DNA of 6,738 nt from Desulfobulbaceae bacterium. GTDB lineage: Bacteria; Desulfobacterota; Desulfobulbia; Desulfobulbales; Desulfocapsaceae. The stretch lies in contig JAHEMX010000208.1 in the NCBI GenBank assembly GCA_024643445.1, positions 1 through 6,738 of the forward strand. Reading direction: 5' to 3'. The notes under the pieces are model-generated. The model made no database searches. It saw only the letters and a list, made by a program, of their open reading frames with translations, and had not been told where the DNA came from. Below, piece by piece: positions 5,699 through 6,738 of the stretch. Position 1 is the stretch's first letter. Each line of letters begins with the position of its first letter. A program made the translations under genes and the position numbers.

Positions 5699-6144
5699 TT
5701 AGCACTGCCGAAGGCAAACTTGCTTATCAGTGATTCGATATCGACGGAGGATTCTGTTTCCACGATCAACTCGTCTGCCTTGAAATACTCTGTGCCGCCA
5801 CCAAGCGTTATCTGGATATACTTATCACCAATGATGCCCTGTGACTTCACAGAGACAATGGAATCAACCGGGATCTTCAGGGAATTATCCACCCGCAACT
5901 GCAGTTGCGCCAGGCGGTCCTTGTTCAGCATGATGCCACTCACCTCCCCGACGACGACACCCGCCACCTGGACGGCGGCCCCTTTCTTGATCCCGGACAC
6001 GTTATCAAATTCGGCCTGAACGGCATAGGTCGAGCCGCTGCTCAGCAGCGGCACCTCTCCCAGGTTGAGAGCCAAGTAAACAATTGCCGCAAATCCGGCA
6101 ACCATGAACAAACCGACAACCACTTCGAGCATTCTGTTTTGCAT
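5695..6144 (-). CDS. mlaD: Inner-membrane MCE-domain phospholipid transporter subunit MlaD
   Basis: Substrate-binding MCE subunit of the MlaFED complex; in known systems it forms a hexameric ring on the periplasmic face of the inner membrane. At 149 residues it is slightly short compared with the E. coli protein. One N-terminal transmembrane helix is visible (about 7-28, MLEVVVGLFMVAGFAAIVYL at 5-24 and onwards), then one MCE domain (about 38-117) with AEFDNVSGIKKGAAVQVAGV (44-63), GVVVGEV (62-68) and SQGIIGDKYIQITLGG (101-116). A short tail follows, with VDIESLISKFAFG at 134-146. The ATG at 6144 is 3 nt after the mlaF stop and has only a weak ribosome site, so translation is probably coupled to mlaF; the stop overlaps the mlaA start. 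Confidence 0.95.
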   Translation of the reverse strand: MQNRMLEVVVGLFMVAGFAAIVYLALNLGEVPLLSSGSTYAVQAEFDNVSGIKKGAAVQVAGVVVGEVSGIMLNKDRLAQLQLRVDNSLKIPVDSIVSVKSQGIIGDKYIQITLGGGTEYFKADELIVETESSVDIESLISKFAFGSAK

Positions 6145-6147
6145 AAT

Positions 6148-6738
6148 CTATTCCACGAGATGACTCTGGTAAATCTCACCCATTGTTTTCTGCACAAACT
6201 CCTGTATGTGCGCCTGCTTCGACCATTGTATTTCATCGGGGCTGGCGAACACATCCATCGCCCCGTCATTCAATATAATCACCTGATCCGCCAGGTTGAA
6301 AACATGGGGTATATCGTGACTGACGATTATGGCCGTATAGCCCAGCCGTTCCTGCATACTGCCAAAAAGCTCGTAAATCTCCTGGGTCATGACCGGATCA
6401 AGACCGGTGGTCGGCTCATCAAAAAGCATGATTTCTGGTTCAAGCTGCAAGGCCCGGGCCAGACCGACCCGCTTACGCATACCGCCGCTTAACTGGGCCG
6501 GAAATTTGTTTTCATGCCCTTTCAGGTCGAGTTTTTCAAGCGTGTCGAGTACCTGGGTGCGAATCGCCGTCTCGCCACTCTTCGTTCTCTCCCGCAGGGG
6601 CAGGGCAACATTATCGTAGACGGACATGGAATCAAACAGTGCGGCACCCTGAAAAAGGACGCCGAAACGGGTCCGCAATGTTTCTAGGTCACTGCCTTCA
6701 AGCGTCGTAACGTCTGCTCCCCCGACTTTTATCCGGCC
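6148..6738 (-). CDS. mlaF: Phospholipid ABC transporter ATPase MlaF, C-terminal 196 residues (cut by window edge)
   Basis: Cytoplasmic ATPase that drives the Mla transporter. The frame is open from base 6738, so the N-terminus and the Walker A loop are outside the window. Numbering from the first visible codon: Q-loop GVLFQGAALFDS (26-37), ABC signature LSGGMRKRVGLARAL (83-97), Walker B IMLFDE (103-108), D-loop TGLDP (111-115), and H-loop His141 in IIVSHDIP (137-144). The ALFDSMSVYDNVALPLRE stretch (33-50) and LSGGM followed by RKRVGLARA are typical of the MlaF/Ttg2A branch rather than other importers. A TTG at 6678 is only an internal Leu codon, not the start. The gene is immediately followed by mlaD with no mlaE between them. 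Confidence 0.95.
   Translation of the reverse strand, partial: GRIKVGGADVTTLEGSDLETLRTRFGVLFQGAALFDSMSVYDNVALPLRERTKSGETAIRTQVLDTLEKLDLKGHENKFPAQLSGGMRKRVGLARALQLEPEIMLFDEPTTGLDPVMTQEIYELFGSMQERLGYTAIIVSHDIPHVFNLADQVIILNDGAMDVFASPDEIQWSKQAHIQEFVQKTMGEIYQSHLVE

Noticed and set aside
5905..6492. Plus-strand open frame of 195 codons opposite mlaD and mlaF
   Set aside because: It lies wholly antisense to two genes with clear family motifs, and its His/Gln-rich translation resembles no protein I know. It is a shadow of the minus-strand coding.
1..6738. CRISPR array, insertion sequence, attachment site or phage gene
   Set aside because: I saw no regularly spaced repeats, transposase or integrase motifs or truncated tRNA; all genes are housekeeping-like and on one strand.

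Overview
The window is 6.7 kb of densely packed bacterial chromosome, and every gene I can support lies on the minus strand, so transcription runs from high to low coordinates. Two blocks are separated by one 281-base gene-free gap (3433-3715). The encoded Mla system implies a Gram-negative, diderm bacterium. The gene order mlaF-mlaD-mlaA-mlaC, the yceD-rpmF-plsX-fabH string and the acyl-CoA dehydrogenase after fabH make me lean towards Desulfobacterota (Desulfuromonadales-like). That placement is inference from gene order and protein style, not from a search.

Upstream block (6738 to 3716): a retrograde phospholipid-transport cluster. It holds the C-terminal part of the ABC ATPase MlaF (cut by the window edge), the inner-membrane-anchored MCE protein MlaD, the outer-membrane protein MlaA/VacJ, the periplasmic carrier MlaC, and a stand-alone cyclic-nucleotide-binding-domain protein. 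The genes overlap or nearly touch (3-nt gap, ATGA overlap, 35-nt gap or TGATG overlap, 1-nt gap), which points to a single translationally coupled mRNA. The permease gene mlaE is not in the window; it is probably upstream of mlaF.

Intergenic gap (3433-3715): I see no gene here and no convincing intrinsic terminator. It does contain a 10-bp inverted repeat enclosing a 90-nt interior with a good hairpin, an 18-bp imperfect palindrome overlapping a direct repeat, a weak promoter candidate, and a short hairpin that covers the yceD Shine-Dalgarno sequence.

Downstream block (3432 to 1): yceD (DUF177), rpmF (ribosomal protein L32), plsX (phosphate acyltransferase), fabH (ketoacyl-ACP synthase III) and the first 223 codons of an acyl-CoA dehydrogenase. 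yceD-rpmF-plsX-fabH is a widespread arrangement linking ribosome assembly to membrane lipid synthesis. PlsX makes acyl-phosphate for phosphatidic acid synthesis and FabH starts each fatty acid chain. The dehydrogenase at the position where fabD is often found is less usual.

Taken together, the window joins making phospholipid precursors to moving phospholipids between the membranes. Most of it is well-known housekeeping biology. The least explained parts are the lone cyclic-nucleotide-binding protein at the end of the mla cluster, the structured intergenic region, the apparent lack of a lipobox in MlaA together with a G8 tract in its signal-peptide region, and the acyl-CoA dehydrogenase joined to fabH.
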